Source: CAIRDP01 sp037134895 (GTDB lineage Bacteria > Bacteroidota > Bacteroidia > Bacteroidales > FEN-979). Taken from it: a stretch of DNA of 64,000 bases. Numbering within the stretch: position 1 is the stretch's first letter; each line of letters begins with the position of its first letter. The stretch lies in contig JBAXLI010000001.1 of assembly GCA_037134895.1 (NCBI GenBank), forward strand, positions 124,001 to 188,000, read 5' to 3'. A model generated the notes under the pieces. That model saw only the letters and a list, made by a program, of their open reading frames with translations. It made no database searches and was not told where the DNA came from. Of the stretch, positions 17,224-26,644 are shown one piece after another. Both the position numbers and the translations under genes were made by a program.

Positions 17224-18382
17224 GGTTATCCATTATCAGCCGGTTGTCTACTTTCATCCGGAGTGTTTTATTTGTAAGCCTCCTGCCTGTGAACAATGCT
17301 TTTACAAGTTTATACAGGGTGAGGAATTCCGAAAACAGAATGACTTCAAGAAGTAAAAGAGGTGCAACCAATGCCAGCTTCTCGGAGCGCAGTAAAAAAC
17401 CGGTTATAATAAGAACGATATTGGCCGAATACAGGATCTTGGCCGATTTCGGATGATTAAACCCGGTCTGCATCAGCAAGTGATGAATATGAGTCTTGTC
17501 GGGGCTGAAGGGCGATTTTTTATTAATGATCCTTCCACTGAAAACCCTGATTGTATCGTATACGGGAAGCAGGAAAATGCTGAAAACAATGATGGCGGTT
17601 TCGGTGTAATTGAAATATGAATTCGGATGGCGGCTCATAACGAGTGATAATATGCCGGCAGCAGAAAGCATGAACCCGAGTATCATGGACCCAGTATCAC
17701 CCATAAAGATCTTTGCGGGATGATAGTTGTACTTTAAAAAGGCGAACAGGGCTCCGATCACTGATGCCGATATCAGAGCAATGCTATATTCGCCTGAAAG
17801 GAAGAAAAGCAGGAAAAACCCCGACATGTTAATCAAAGCCAGTCCGCCTGCCAGTCCGTCTATGCCATCGATCAGGTTAAAGGCATTGATGATGCCTGCG
17901 ACAATGAAGACGGTAAGCATATACTGAATCAAATGGGGCAGGTTGTTTATTCCAAAAATCCCGAACATATTGTCGATCAGAAGCCCGGCATGAGCTATAA
18001 GGAGAGCCGCAAGGATCTGACCAAGGAACTTGACTTTCGGGGTCAATTCACGAAGGTCATCGGTAACGCCGATGATGATGAGGATAATCATCCCTGCAAG
18101 AAGGTGCAGGAGGAAGTTCACATTGCCACTTATGAACCATAAGGGGACCGTTGCCAGTATTCCCAGCACGATAGCCAGTCCGCCCAGCCTGCTTATCGGG
18201 ACCTTATGAACTTTTCTCTCATTCGGATTGTCGACCAGGTTGTATTTTGTTGAAAGCCTGATTATGACCGGGATCATCAGAAGGCAGATGATAAAACTGA
18301 CTCCCAGGGCAGCCAGTGATAACAGCATCTCATCATTCCCGGCCTTGCTGAAAAAATCCCTTATAATATCAAATTTATCCAT
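17198..18382 (-). CDS. Undecaprenyl-phosphate sugar-1-phosphate transferase (WecA/TagO-like)
   Basis: 394 residues with about ten to eleven hydrophobic helices. Family motifs are in order: DNPNERKVHKVPISRLGG in the first cytoplasmic loop, TDDLRELTPKVKF, NAFNLIDGIDGLAGG, KIFMGDTGSMILGF, and DKTHIHH in the fifth cytoplasmic loop. The Asp residues and HIHH are the metal/UDP-sugar binding residues of the MraY/WecA superfamily. The enzyme moves a HexNAc-1-phosphate from a UDP-sugar to undecaprenyl phosphate and starts polymer synthesis. Peptidoglycan MraY is unlikely, because the 'PHIPP'-type motifs are absent and the context is polysaccharide. Confidence 0.92.
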   Translation of the reverse strand: MDKFDIIRDFFSKAGNDEMLLSLAALGVSFIICLLMIPVIIRLSTKYNLVDNPNERKVHKVPISRLGGLAIVLGILATVPLWFISGNVNFLLHLLAGMIILIIIGVTDDLRELTPKVKFLGQILAALLIAHAGLLIDNMFGIFGINNLPHLIQYMLTVFIVAGIINAFNLIDGIDGLAGGLALINMSGFFLLFFLSGEYSIALISASVIGALFAFLKYNYHPAKIFMGDTGSMILGFMLSAAGILSLVMSRHPNSYFNYTETAIIVFSIFLLPVYDTIRVFSGRIINKKSPFSPDKTHIHHLLMQTGFNHPKSAKILYSANIVLIITGFLLRSEKLALVAPLLLLEVILFSEFLTLYKLVKALFTGRRLTNKTLRMKVDNRLIMDNLEDTDGNK

Positions 18383-18401
18383 AGACGTTGGTTTGAAACT
18401 G

Positions 18402-19169
18402 TTATATCTGACGGTTTACCCATTCAGGGGGCATGAATTGCTTGAATTTTGATGCATTCTTGTTAAAGATGGCTGCAAATGAGATCAGTCCGTTAATGTG
18501 CATGGCCCGAAGATCCTCCAGGCTTTTACGGATCACATTCTTGAGACTTTTATTGCTTTCACCTCCAACCCTCATCCTGATCAGTATTAAAGGTATGTAA
18601 AAAGTACTCACCCTGAAACGTACAAGGTACCTCAGCATGGATTCATAATCGGCAGCTATCCTGAATGTGGTGTTAAACCCGCCGAATTCCTCATATGCCG
18701 ATCGCTTTAAGTAAAATGTCGGATGAGGAGGCATCCATCCGGTCATGATTCTTGCACGCGAAAATTTCCTTGACCTCCAGAAGCGGATGATCTTGTCGGT
18801 ATCGTTCTGGTCAACATACACCAGGTCGCCGTAAACAGAATCAACATTGAATTTGTTGAATGCCTCTGCGATCATTTTCACAGTTTCGCGAGAAGCATAG
18901 ATGTCATCTGAATGAAGGAATCCCACCACATCCCCTGTAGCCATTCGGATTCCCTTATTGAGGGCATCATAAAGTCCCTTGTCTTTTTCAGAAACAAATT
19001 TCGAAACTTTGTCTCCGTAGGAGCGGATGATATCGCAGGTGCTGTCTTTCGATTTCCCGTCGACCAGGATGTATTCAATGTCATTATACGACTGGCCCAG
19101 GACCGAATCCATGGTATCGCGAAGAGTCTTTTCGCTGTTGTAGGTGATGGTGATGATGGATATTTTCAT
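18402..19169 (-). CDS. Glycosyltransferase family 2 (WcaA/WcaE-like)
   Basis: 255 residues. ISIITITYNSEKTLRDTMDS is followed by LVDGKSKDST and then VGFLHSDDIYA in the DxD position, the 'VDG-x-S-x-D' and 'SDD' version seen in colanic-acid-type GT2 enzymes. The C-terminal region has MPPHPTFYLKRSAYEEFGGF, typical of this short GT2 subgroup. No membrane segment. It lies 19 bases upstream of the WecA-like gene, so it may carry out an early transfer onto the lipid-linked primer. Confidence 0.86.
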   Translation of the reverse strand: MKISIITITYNSEKTLRDTMDSVLGQSYNDIEYILVDGKSKDSTCDIIRSYGDKVSKFVSEKDKGLYDALNKGIRMATGDVVGFLHSDDIYASRETVKMIAEAFNKFNVDSVYGDLVYVDQNDTDKIIRFWRSRKFSRARIMTGWMPPHPTFYLKRSAYEEFGGFNTTFRIAADYESMLRYLVRFRVSTFYIPLILIRMRVGGESNKSLKNVIRKSLEDLRAMHINGLISFAAIFNKNASKFKQFMPPEWVNRQI

Positions 19170-19199
19170 ACCTGTTCCCGGTTTGGAATTTGTATTGGT

Positions 19200-19775
19200 T
19201 TATGCTTTTTCTGGTCTGTCGCCATTGCTTTCAAACGTTCTGTCTTTCACCTTCACTGCAGGGTTTCCCTGATAGATCGACCAGGGTTCAAGGTTGCGGG
19301 TAGCAACAGAGTTCACTGCAAGAACTGAATGCGATTTGCAGAGGATCCCCGGGCATACAATACTATGAGCGCCTATCCAGACCCCGTCTTCCAGGGTTAT
19401 CTTCCCTGTTATAAGATCGAATGTGCTTTTGCGGTAATTATGGTTCCCGCAAAGCAGCATTGCTCCCTGTGATATGCAGCAATTCGCCCCGATAACCACA
19501 TCGTCAAGGTTGTCGATCCATGCATTTTCACCTACCCAGGAATATTCACCGATGACCAGCCTCCATGGGTATTTGATGTTCACCGATGGTTTGATATTGA
19601 CCCCTTTGCCGACCCTGGCCCCGAATATTCTGAGTAACGAACATTTGATGCCACTCGAAGGGACCATCGGAGATTTGAAGAAAATGATGTTCACATAATA
19701 CCAAGCCAGTCGTTTCAGGGTGTTCCCACCTGGCTTGTATGAGCTATTGTCGTACCTCGATATATCGGTTTGCAT
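19200..19775 (-). CDS. WcaF-like acetyltransferase
   Basis: 191 residues with left-handed beta-helix repeats. The N-terminal WYYVNIIFFKSPMVPSSGIK and FGARVGKGVNIKPSVNIKYP match the WcaF colanic-acid acetyltransferase group. The active-site-like histidine region LCGNHNYRKSTFDLI and EDGVWIGAHSIVCPG follow, and the protein ends in the YQGNPAVKVKDR closing turn of the family. It is predicted to acetylate a sugar of the repeat unit using acetyl-CoA. It is located 2 bases after the GT4 gene, so tightly coupled. Confidence 0.87.
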   Translation of the reverse strand: MQTDISRYDNSSYKPGGNTLKRLAWYYVNIIFFKSPMVPSSGIKCSLLRIFGARVGKGVNIKPSVNIKYPWRLVIGEYSWVGENAWIDNLDDVVIGANCCISQGAMLLCGNHNYRKSTFDLITGKITLEDGVWIGAHSIVCPGILCKSHSVLAVNSVATRNLEPWSIYQGNPAVKVKDRTFESNGDRPEKA

Positions 19776-19777
19776 GA

Positions 19778-20917
19778 TCAGAGGTTGAAAAGTTTAATAT
19801 TCTCGGCAAGCATCTCAGGGTTAGCCATGTATTCCATGGCAAAGCTGAAGGCCGACTTCGAAAACAGATCGAATTTCGTATCATCCAGTGAAGCGAAAAA
19901 CTCCAGTGCTTCAGTGAACCCTTCCGGGTTCTCAAGCGGGATATCCCTTCCCACTCCTGAGCGTTCAAGATCCTTCCAGGGAGTTCGGTTACTGATGATC
20001 ACCGGGCATCCGGCCATGAAACTCTCGAGTATGGTATGGCCAAAATTCTCCCCCGTTGTGGGTAAAAGCATCATATCGTAAGTCTGCAGCTCCCCGGGAA
20101 TTTTATCGCTGTTAATGCTGCCCCTGTAGTTGACAGTAATATTTGACGGCATAGCCCCGATGAGGTCCTGGCATTTTTTCCAATAGGCTTCATCGTACAC
20201 CGGACCGATCAGATCGTAACGGATCTCATAAGATGTAAACCGGCTGAGGATCTCCAGGGCATACAACTGGTTTTTCTCGGGAGCGATGCGGGCAACTGTG
20301 ACGATGCTGAGTTTACCTGCAGCCTTCTGATTTCTTTGAGGAGGAGAAGATGCTTTTCTCGGGAGTTCCCTGGCTTCGGAGATCGTAGTCTTCTCTCCTA
20401 TATGCGTGATGATATCGGCTGTTTCGTGGGGAGTGACAGAGTGAAAAACCGTACCGTTATAATACCCTGAAAGCCTTGCTGCACCAAGGAATATTTTTTT
20501 CTTCAGGGGTTTTACTGCAAGAGCGCCTGAACCCAGGTTTCCATGCGGACAGATGATGATGCGGCTGTATTTTTGTTTTTTTGCAAGTACCAGCGGAAGG
20601 ATGGAAAATGAGTATCCGAACAGCAGGTGGATATAAACCACGTCATACCTTGTTTCTTTCAGAAGGGCAGTAAACGTGCCGGCTGTTTGGTTTGCAGCCG
20701 AAGTATAAAATACATTTACGTTCGGAGCCAAAGCAGTCCACCGGTCAGGCGTAATCCCCGGGTAAGGCTTGGTCTCAGTATAATCGGTGTTGCGGGTTAC
20801 GATGAAAAACTCGAATTCAGGTTTCAGATAATCGACCTGGTTCATGAAAGCCCTGATGGTGCCTCCCGCTTTATAGCCCGGCCAGTAATAATCGGTAAAT
20901 GAGATTATCTTCTTCAT
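19778..20917 (-). CDS. Glycosyltransferase family 4
   Basis: A 379-residue GT-B enzyme. The N-terminus IISFTDYYWPGYKAGGTIRA has the Gly-rich acceptor loop of GT4. The middle LSIVTVARIAPEKNQLYALE is the start of the donor domain. LPTTGENFGHTILESFMAG carries the E-x7-E donor-binding motif (Glu in GENFG and in LESF). The sequence is full length, with no signal peptide. It is 1 base from the upstream GT4 gene and 2 bases from the WcaF-like gene, in the first segment of the polysaccharide operon. Confidence 0.89.
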   Translation of the reverse strand: MKKIISFTDYYWPGYKAGGTIRAFMNQVDYLKPEFEFFIVTRNTDYTETKPYPGITPDRWTALAPNVNVFYTSAANQTAGTFTALLKETRYDVVYIHLLFGYSFSILPLVLAKKQKYSRIIICPHGNLGSGALAVKPLKKKIFLGAARLSGYYNGTVFHSVTPHETADIITHIGEKTTISEARELPRKASSPPQRNQKAAGKLSIVTVARIAPEKNQLYALEILSRFTSYEIRYDLIGPVYDEAYWKKCQDLIGAMPSNITVNYRGSINSDKIPGELQTYDMMLLPTTGENFGHTILESFMAGCPVIISNRTPWKDLERSGVGRDIPLENPEGFTEALEFFASLDDTKFDLFSKSAFSFAMEYMANPEMLAENIKLFNL

Positions 20918-20918
20918 A

Positions 20919-21911
20919 TCATGAATTTACGATCCGGGAATAAATATCAGCAAATTTGTTTCCGATTGTCTCAGGGTGGAAACGTTTTATATTTTCAAAG
21001 CCCTTCCTCACCAGTTCCGATCTCAGTTTCTCATCAGATATCAGCTGAATAACCGCTTGCCTGATGGCAGCTGTATTTTCAGCATCGATCACCAGGGCTG
21101 CATCGCCTGCCACTTCGGGAAGGGAGGTGTTGTTGCCTGTGATCACAGGCCGCCCTATGGCATTGGCTTCCAGGATGGGCAAGCCAAATCCCTCGTAGAG
21201 TGAAGCAAACAGCACGATATCGGCATGGCGGTATTTATCAAGAACTTCATTATACGGCAGGTTGAAATAATTTTCATAGCTGATCTTATGCTGTTGAAGA
21301 CTGCGGATGTCATCTCCGGTAAGTTTTCCAACGATCACCAGCGTTACATCCAGCCCTTCAAGCGCGTCAATCACCCTGTTCAGATTTTTATTCGGAGTGG
21401 TGCCGATCTGAAGGATCACCGGCCCGGAAGTATTGAATTCACGTGGAAATGCCTTGATGCCGGGAGAAATACAATCATGAACAACAAGGATCTTTGAAGC
21501 GGGTATTCCGGTCCTGGCGATCAGTTCCAGCTTTATGAATTCCGAGATCACGGTAATGAACCTGACTCTTCGCCCGGGTAAGGTAAACCAGAAAAACTTC
21601 AATACCGCAGTACGTAATCCGCCCCCTGAAGAAAGTATTCGCAGATCATGGATTGTAAGGACGGTCTTTCGTTTTTTCATGAGGATGGCGATATAATGCA
21701 CATCCCCTGTGATATGATTGACTTCACCCTGGTGAAAGGCAGCGTCGATGGTGTTCTTTACCCGGTTCCAGAGGCCTGTGCTGTTCTCTTTCATCACATA
21801 CCTGAGAGGTGTAACAGCTGGCGGAAGGGCTGATATTATTGTATCAAACAGTTCTTCAATACTGTGATGCCAGGGCGCATTGGCTTTCCGGAAGAAAAAT
21901 ACTGTTTGCAC
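20919..21911 (-). CDS. Glycosyltransferase family 4
   Basis: 330 residues, GT-B fold. VHYIAILMKKRKTVLTIHDL and VRFITVISEFIKLEL belong to the acceptor domain. VILQIGTTPNKNLNRVIDAL opens the donor domain, and FASLYEGFGLPILEANAIG carries the E-x7-E motif. The pattern 'HD-L-...-V-S-x-F-...-N-K-N' resembles the mannosyltransferase-like WbaZ/MtfB group of GT4, an inference only. It is the first gene of the long polysaccharide operon. The 79-base gap upstream shows no strong promoter. Confidence 0.89.
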   Translation of the reverse strand: MQTVFFFRKANAPWHHSIEELFDTIISALPPAVTPLRYVMKENSTGLWNRVKNTIDAAFHQGEVNHITGDVHYIAILMKKRKTVLTIHDLRILSSGGGLRTAVLKFFWFTLPGRRVRFITVISEFIKLELIARTGIPASKILVVHDCISPGIKAFPREFNTSGPVILQIGTTPNKNLNRVIDALEGLDVTLVIVGKLTGDDIRSLQQHKISYENYFNLPYNEVLDKYRHADIVLFASLYEGFGLPILEANAIGRPVITGNNTSLPEVAGDAALVIDAENTAAIRQAVIQLISDEKLRSELVRKGFENIKRFHPETIGNKFADIYSRIVNS

Positions 21912-21990
21912 GTGTTTTCTATTAACTGCAATACCGGCAGCTTAATTCTTACATGCTAATATACAATAAAATATCAGTTACTGAAAATTC

Positions 21991-22431
21991 TCAATCCGTA
22001 TCGGTAAGAAATTTTTTCACGTTGGATATAAATTTCTTAACCGGTTTATTGTCCTGTTTAGCCTGGATCTCAGCCTCTGTCTCCTTGACTGCCAGCAGCA
22101 GTTTTTCAAATGCATGCTCGTCTTTTGTAATGTATTCCCTGGCGCCTTTCTTGATCGACTGGACAGCGATTTTCACGTCTTTCTGTCCCGACATGAAGAT
22201 GACTTTAAGGTCGGGCTTGTACGCCCTGATTTTCTGAAGGATCTCAACCCCGTTGACAAGGCCCAGCTGGTGATCCATGATAATGAGGTCGGGAAAAGTC
22301 TCTTCGTAAACCTGAAGCAGGCATTCCAGCCCGTTGTCAAAGTGCTTCACATTGTCATACCCATGCTTCTGCATCAATTCGAGCAGCATCGTTGCATAAA
22401 ATTGGTCGTCTTCAACTAAAAGAATAAACAT
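21991..22431 (-). CDS. Single-domain response regulator
   Basis: 146 residues, almost only a receiver domain. It has the acidic cluster in LLVEDDQFYA, phospho-acceptor D53 (DLIIMDHQLG), Ser in VIFMSGQKD and Lys in YITKDEHA. The last ~25 residues are charged and Lys-rich, with no output domain. Its 'TKDE' segment resembles the 'VKDE' of the membrane-tethered receiver at 16702-17223, so the two may be paralogues. It could serve as phosphate relay for the nearby HPT-containing hybrid kinase (divergent, 122 bases away) or for the polysaccharide signalling pair. The partner is unknown. Confidence 0.85.
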   Translation of the reverse strand: MFILLVEDDQFYATMLLELMQKHGYDNVKHFDNGLECLLQVYEETFPDLIIMDHQLGLVNGVEILQKIRAYKPDLKVIFMSGQKDVKIAVQSIKKGAREYITKDEHAFEKLLLAVKETEAEIQAKQDNKPVKKFISNVKKFLTDTD

Positions 22432-22466
22432 GGCGTTATTTTGATTAAAATGTTATATGGTTTAAT

Positions 22467-22474
22467 TACTTTTG
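22467..22474 (+). promoter_or_regulatory. Candidate -7 box upstream of hybrid kinase
   Basis: TACTTTTG on the plus strand matches TAnnTTTG and is 80 bases before the kinase ATG. A TTTG lies 23 bases upstream, a longer spacing than usual, so the -33 assignment is weak. Confidence 0.3.
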
Positions 22475-22553
22475 GAGTACCTGAGAGTCAATTTAAAAGA
22501 TTTTCTCTGTTCGGGATTGCTTTATTCCATCCTGCTAAAGGTAAAGAAAAAAA

Positions 22554-25500
22554 ATGAAATCGGATCATATGGACAAGATTTTACTTGAAATGATCCCCGA
22601 TCTGGTATTGATAGCGGGCGGCGACGCGGGCAAACATAATTACGATCTGAAGGTGTTTCTGAATTCGGCGCTTCATTCTATTATCGGGAAGATGCAGTGT
22701 GCCGATGCATTTGTTCAATGGGGATCTGGCGAGGGATTGACCATGATCTGGACAGAGAATATGACTTTCAACCCTGAGCTGCTTTTTCCTGAGCTGCCTC
22801 TGAAAGATGTCGCGGCACTGTCGGGAACATTTCAGGAAGCAGGATACCATCTTAAGGAGAAAGACCAGGTGTATTATCTTTTCGGGTTGTTCGACAGGGG
22901 ATACGTCATCATGTCAAGGACCGTAAGGTTCGATGAGGGCATTCCTGAGCTCCTGGTCAGGGTTTTCGCCATTCTTGCCAACACTTGCCAGGTTATCGCT
23001 GAAGTTGAGAGATTGAGGATCACAGAGGAAACTCTGAAACAGGAGAGGAATCTACTTCGCACCATCCTTGACAATATTCCCGATCCGGTATATGTGAAGG
23101 ATTTGGAAGGCAGGAAAATCATGCTGAATAAGGCCGAGGCCCATCTTCTAAGCGCCAATACGACTGAGGAAGTAATCGGCAGGACAGATGCCGAATTTTA
23201 TCCGCCTGAAATAGCTGAAAAAACACATCTTGAGGATCAGAATGTCATCCGCACAAAAACACCGAACATTCACAAGGAAGGGATGGTGATCACGAAAGCC
23301 GGAGAAGAGATCTGGTTCGACGGGAATAAGATCCCCTATTTCGATGACAAAGGGAATGTAATTGGCATTGTGGGCATCAGTCACAATATTACGAACCGTA
23401 TCAAAGCAGATCTGGAGGTCAAGGAGACTGCCGCCAAGTACGAGTCGATATTTAACTCTTTTATTGACCTGTATTACCGTTCCGATCTGGAGGGGAACAT
23501 CCTTGTGCTTTCACCTTCGGTTTACGAGCTTGCCGGGTATCAGCCCTCGGAACTGATAGGTAAAAAGGTCGACCTCGTATACTCCGATATCGATACCCGT
23601 GAGAAATTGATTCAGGAACTTATTGCAAAAGGCTCGATCAATGACTACGAGGTTGTACTTATAAAAAAGGACGGCAGCCGGGTTGCGGCTTCAATCACAA
23701 GCCACCTGATCAAAGGGGCTGACGGAAGTCCGCAGTTTATCGAAGGAAGCATCCGCGACATCTCACAAAGAAAAGAAACCGAGAAAAAACTTGCCGGGCT
23801 GCTTCACCAGCAGAACCTGATCACCCAGCTTGCTTCCAGTTTTATCAATATTCCTCTCGACAGCAGCGATGAGGCAGTTGACAAGCTGTTGTCGCTGGTG
23901 GGGGAGCAGAATGCCATCGACAGGGTATACATTTTTACCTACGATTTCGGGGTTCGTACGATGTCGAATACCCATGAATGGTGCGGCCCGGGTGTGACTC
24001 CCGAAAAGGACAATCTCCAGGATATCCCCTTGGATCTCTTCACTTCCTGGGTCGGGACTCACCAGAAAGGAGAGATCCTTACCGTTCCCGATGTGAGTCA
24101 GCTTGATCCACAGGATGTATTACGGCAGATGCTGGAGCCACAGGGAATCAAGACCCTGATCACTGTTCCTATGATCCTCGAGGGCGAATGCCTTGGATTT
24201 GTCGGATTTGATTCTGTCAATGCCGTTAAAAACTGGAGCAGGGAGGAGGTAACACTTCTTCTTTTGCTGGCCGATATGCTGTGCAATGTATCGGATCGTA
24301 AACGTACCGAAGAGGCCCTGAAAAAGGCTACCGAAGAAGCACAGGCTGCCAGTGTGGCTAAAACCCGCTTCCTGGCCAATATGAGTCATGAGATCAGGAC
24401 CCCGCTGAACGCGATCATCGGCATGGTAAGGCTGCTGCTTGAATCAAGGGTGACTGATCCCCAGCTGAAGCTCCTGAATAATATGAAGACCTCTTCAGAA
24501 ACCCTGCTTAGTATTGTAAACGATATCCTTGATTTTTCAAAGATAGAATCTGGTCAGATCGAGATTGAAAAGACTGATTTCAGTCTGAAGGACCTTTTCA
24601 GGAGGATTTATGATGCAAATGATTACAGGGCAGAAGAAAAGGGGATAAAGCTGAGTTACCTCACCGATGAGAGGATGCATGAGGTCATGAAAGGAGATCC
24701 TGTACATCTGCAGCAGATCCTGAATAACCTTGTGAGCAATGCGATTAAATTCACCCAGAAGGGGATGGTTGAGCTGAGGTGTGAACTCACAGACGATGTG
24801 AATGGCAGGCAAAGCATTTTTTTCCTTGTAGAGGATACCGGAATCGGGATCAGTCCTGAAAACCAGACAAAGATCTTCAGCAGTTTTCAGCAGGAAGATG
24901 AGAGTATAACCCGCACATACGGCGGGACCGGGCTGGGCCTTGCGATCAGCAAGCAACTTGTGGAACTCATGGGAGGGATACTGAGTGTTGAAAGCGCCAG
25001 GAACAAAGGGAGCAAGTTTTATTTTACCCTTGAATTTGAAGCCGGGTCCCTGCCAGGGCCGGACCCTGATCAAAAGTCGGTGAGCGTGGAAACCCATTCG
25101 CTCGACGGCATACGGATCCTGCTGGTTGAAGATAATAAGTTCAACCAGTTCATCGCCCAGGCCATGCTGGAGAAATGGAATGCAAAAACTTCGTTGTGTG
25201 AAAACGGGCAGCAGGCTGTTGACAGGCTGAGGACCGAGACATTTGACCTGGTCCTGATGGATATCCAGATGCCGGTGATGGACGGGATCACGGCTTCAAC
25301 AGTGATCCGCCAGGAACTGAAACTGAACACACCTATTCTTGCCCTCACCGCCAATGTCGTCATGGGTATTGTTGAACGATGCAATCAGGCGGGGATGCAG
25401 GGGTATGTTTCCAAACCATTCGAGGAAAATGAACTTTACGAGAAAATAGAAACGGTTTTGAAGGCCTCAGGCTTGGGAGTGATGCCTGCCCCGGTAAAAG

Positions 25501-25841
25501 TTGAACGGCCTGATCTCACCGATGTGTCCCGTTTACGCAGGATGGTCGAAAACGATACGGTGATGCTCAGGAAAATGATTACCAAGTTCCTTGAAGTTAC
25601 ACCTGAATATATCAGGGATCTGTCTGATGCCATGGCTTCACGCGATGTAGATGCCCTGCAGCGTTCGTCCCACAGGCTGAAATCGGCTATCGACCTTGTA
25701 TCGAACAACGTTATGCAGGACCTGATCAAAAACATCAATGACAATGCTAAAACAGGGAAAGAGTCGGAAGAATTATATGAATTGACAAAGAAATTCCTTG
25801 AGTACTATCTGTTGCTTACTGAACAACTAAAAGGGTATTGA
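22554..25841 (+). CDS. Hybrid sensor histidine kinase (PAS-PAS-GAF-HisKA-HATPase-REC-HPT)
   Basis: 1095 residues, no transmembrane segment, so cytoplasmic sensing. The N-terminal ~165 residues are unassigned, followed by PAS (~170-290), PAS (~300-415) and GAF (~430-590). HisKA has H612 in MSHEIRTPLNAIIG, and the HATPase has the N box NNLVSNAIKFT, DTGIGISPE and GGTGLGLAIS. The receiver has D903 in LVLMDIQMPVMDG, and the C-terminal HPT has H1040 in SSHRLKSA. All catalytic residues are present, so a full His-Asp-His phosphorelay is expected, with a separate final receiver. The single-domain regulator 122 bases away on the other strand is a candidate. Domain order and HPT sequence closely parallel the kinase at 26607-29459. 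Confidence 0.93.
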   Translation: MKSDHMDKILLEMIPDLVLIAGGDAGKHNYDLKVFLNSALHSIIGKMQCADAFVQWGSGEGLTMIWTENMTFNPELLFPELPLKDVAALSGTFQEAGYHLKEKDQVYYLFGLFDRGYVIMSRTVRFDEGIPELLVRVFAILANTCQVIAEVERLRITEETLKQERNLLRTILDNIPDPVYVKDLEGRKIMLNKAEAHLLSANTTEEVIGRTDAEFYPPEIAEKTHLEDQNVIRTKTPNIHKEGMVITKAGEEIWFDGNKIPYFDDKGNVIGIVGISHNITNRIKADLEVKETAAKYESIFNSFIDLYYRSDLEGNILVLSPSVYELAGYQPSELIGKKVDLVYSDIDTREKLIQELIAKGSINDYEVVLIKKDGSRVAASITSHLIKGADGSPQFIEGSIRDISQRKETEKKLAGLLHQQNLITQLASSFINIPLDSSDEAVDKLLSLVGEQNAIDRVYIFTYDFGVRTMSNTHEWCGPGVTPEKDNLQDIPLDLFTSWVGTHQKGEILTVPDVSQLDPQDVLRQMLEPQGIKTLITVPMILEGECLGFVGFDSVNAVKNWSREEVTLLLLLADMLCNVSDRKRTEEALKKATEEAQAASVAKTRFLANMSHEIRTPLNAIIGMVRLLLESRVTDPQLKLLNNMKTSSETLLSIVNDILDFSKIESGQIEIEKTDFSLKDLFRRIYDANDYRAEEKGIKLSYLTDERMHEVMKGDPVHLQQILNNLVSNAIKFTQKGMVELRCELTDDVNGRQSIFFLVEDTGIGISPENQTKIFSSFQQEDESITRTYGGTGLGLAISKQLVELMGGILSVESARNKGSKFYFTLEFEAGSLPGPDPDQKSVSVETHSLDGIRILLVEDNKFNQFIAQAMLEKWNAKTSLCENGQQAVDRLRTETFDLVLMDIQMPVMDGITASTVIRQELKLNTPILALTANVVMGIVERCNQAGMQGYVSKPFEENELYEKIETVLKASGLGVMPAPVKVERPDLTDVSRLRRMVENDTVMLRKMITKFLEVTPEYIRDLSDAMASRDVDALQRSSHRLKSAIDLVSNNVMQDLIKNINDNAKTGKESEELYELTKKFLEYYLLLTEQLKGY

Positions 25842-25864
25842 TTTCTGGGTTTAATTTTTTGCGG

Positions 25865-26644
25865 ATGTCAGGATTTTATTTTCTGTTTTATAAATCGGTT
25901 TCACAGGTCCTCATGCCTTTGGGAATAACCCTCGTTTGCCTGCTGTGTGCAGGTTTGTTTTTTTACTTTGGGAAAACTAAGCCGGCGATTTTTTTCTTTG
26001 TGTTCGCTTTTTGCTGGATATGGCTGTGGAGTGTGCCTGTCTGGAGCGATTTTATGAGGAGCAGGCTGGAATCACAGTTCAGTTATAAACCCGCGGGGAA
26101 ATATCCTGTTGCCGATGCCATTGTTGTTTTGGGCGGTGGTGTCAGGGGTTATGCAGGACCTGGTTTGCCTGAGATCGATCTGAACCGGGCCTCCGACAGG
26201 GAATTGTTTGCAGCCCAGCTTTACAGGGAGAAAAAATCAGCAACCATCATCCTCAGCGGAGGTGCAGATCCGATTATAAGAACGGGCATTTCGGCTCTTG
26301 GAATGAGGGTTTTCCTGATGAACCTGGGCGTACCTTCATCGGCCATCCGCATTGGTCCCGACAGCAGGAATACCATCGAAAACGTTAGTGAAGTCGTTAA
26401 GATGCTCGGATCTTCAAAAGGGAAAACAATTTTGCTCGTGACATCAGCTCTTCACATGAAACGGGCGAACTGGCTGTTTTCCCGTTCGGGGCTTAATGTC
26501 ATACCGGCTCCCACAGATTTCGAGGTGGTTCCTGTCCCGTTTTCGCTTTACAGGTTACTGCCCGATGCCGAAGCCCTCGAGAACAGTTCAAGAGCTTACA
26601 GGGAGATTATTGGCCTGTGGGCCTATCGATTTGGTTTTCATTGA
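25865..26644 (+). CDS. ElyC/YdcF-like membrane protein (DUF218)
   Basis: I chose ATG at 25865 (MSGFYFLFYKSVSQVLMPLG). A TTG nine codons upstream would overlap the kinase stop but is an unusual start. Two membrane helices (about residues 10-30 and 38-55 of the chosen start) precede the DUF218 domain. Key motifs are ADAIVVLGGGVRGY, SDRELFAAQLYREKKSATII, ILSGGADP, DSRNTIENV and VTSALHMKRANWLF. This is the arrangement of E. coli ElyC, an envelope factor linked to undecaprenyl-phosphate sugar metabolism and peptidoglycan assembly. It follows the hybrid kinase immediately, so it is probably co-transcribed, and its 3' end overlaps the convergent kinase gene by 38 bases. Confidence 0.85.
   Translation: MSGFYFLFYKSVSQVLMPLGITLVCLLCAGLFFYFGKTKPAIFFFVFAFCWIWLWSVPVWSDFMRSRLESQFSYKPAGKYPVADAIVVLGGGVRGYAGPGLPEIDLNRASDRELFAAQLYREKKSATIILSGGADPIIRTGISALGMRVFLMNLGVPSSAIRIGPDSRNTIENVSEVVKMLGSSKGKTILLVTSALHMKRANWLFSRSGLNVIPAPTDFEVVPVPFSLYRLLPDAEALENSSRAYREIIGLWAYRFGFH

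Noticed and set aside
17198..18382. MraY (peptidoglycan) assignment for the WecA-like gene
   Set aside because: It has the HIHH and NERKVHKVPISRLGG forms of the WecA/TagO group and lies in a polysaccharide operon, not in a cell-division cluster.
24537..25097. Minus-strand open frame of about 186 codons in the first hybrid kinase
   Set aside because: It covers the conserved HATPase region on the other strand, where codon constraint leaves long shadow frames.
25838..25840. TTG start for the ElyC-like gene, overlapping the kinase stop
   Set aside because: TTG starts are uncommon in this phylum, and an ATG nine codons later gives a normal N-terminus directly before the first membrane helix.
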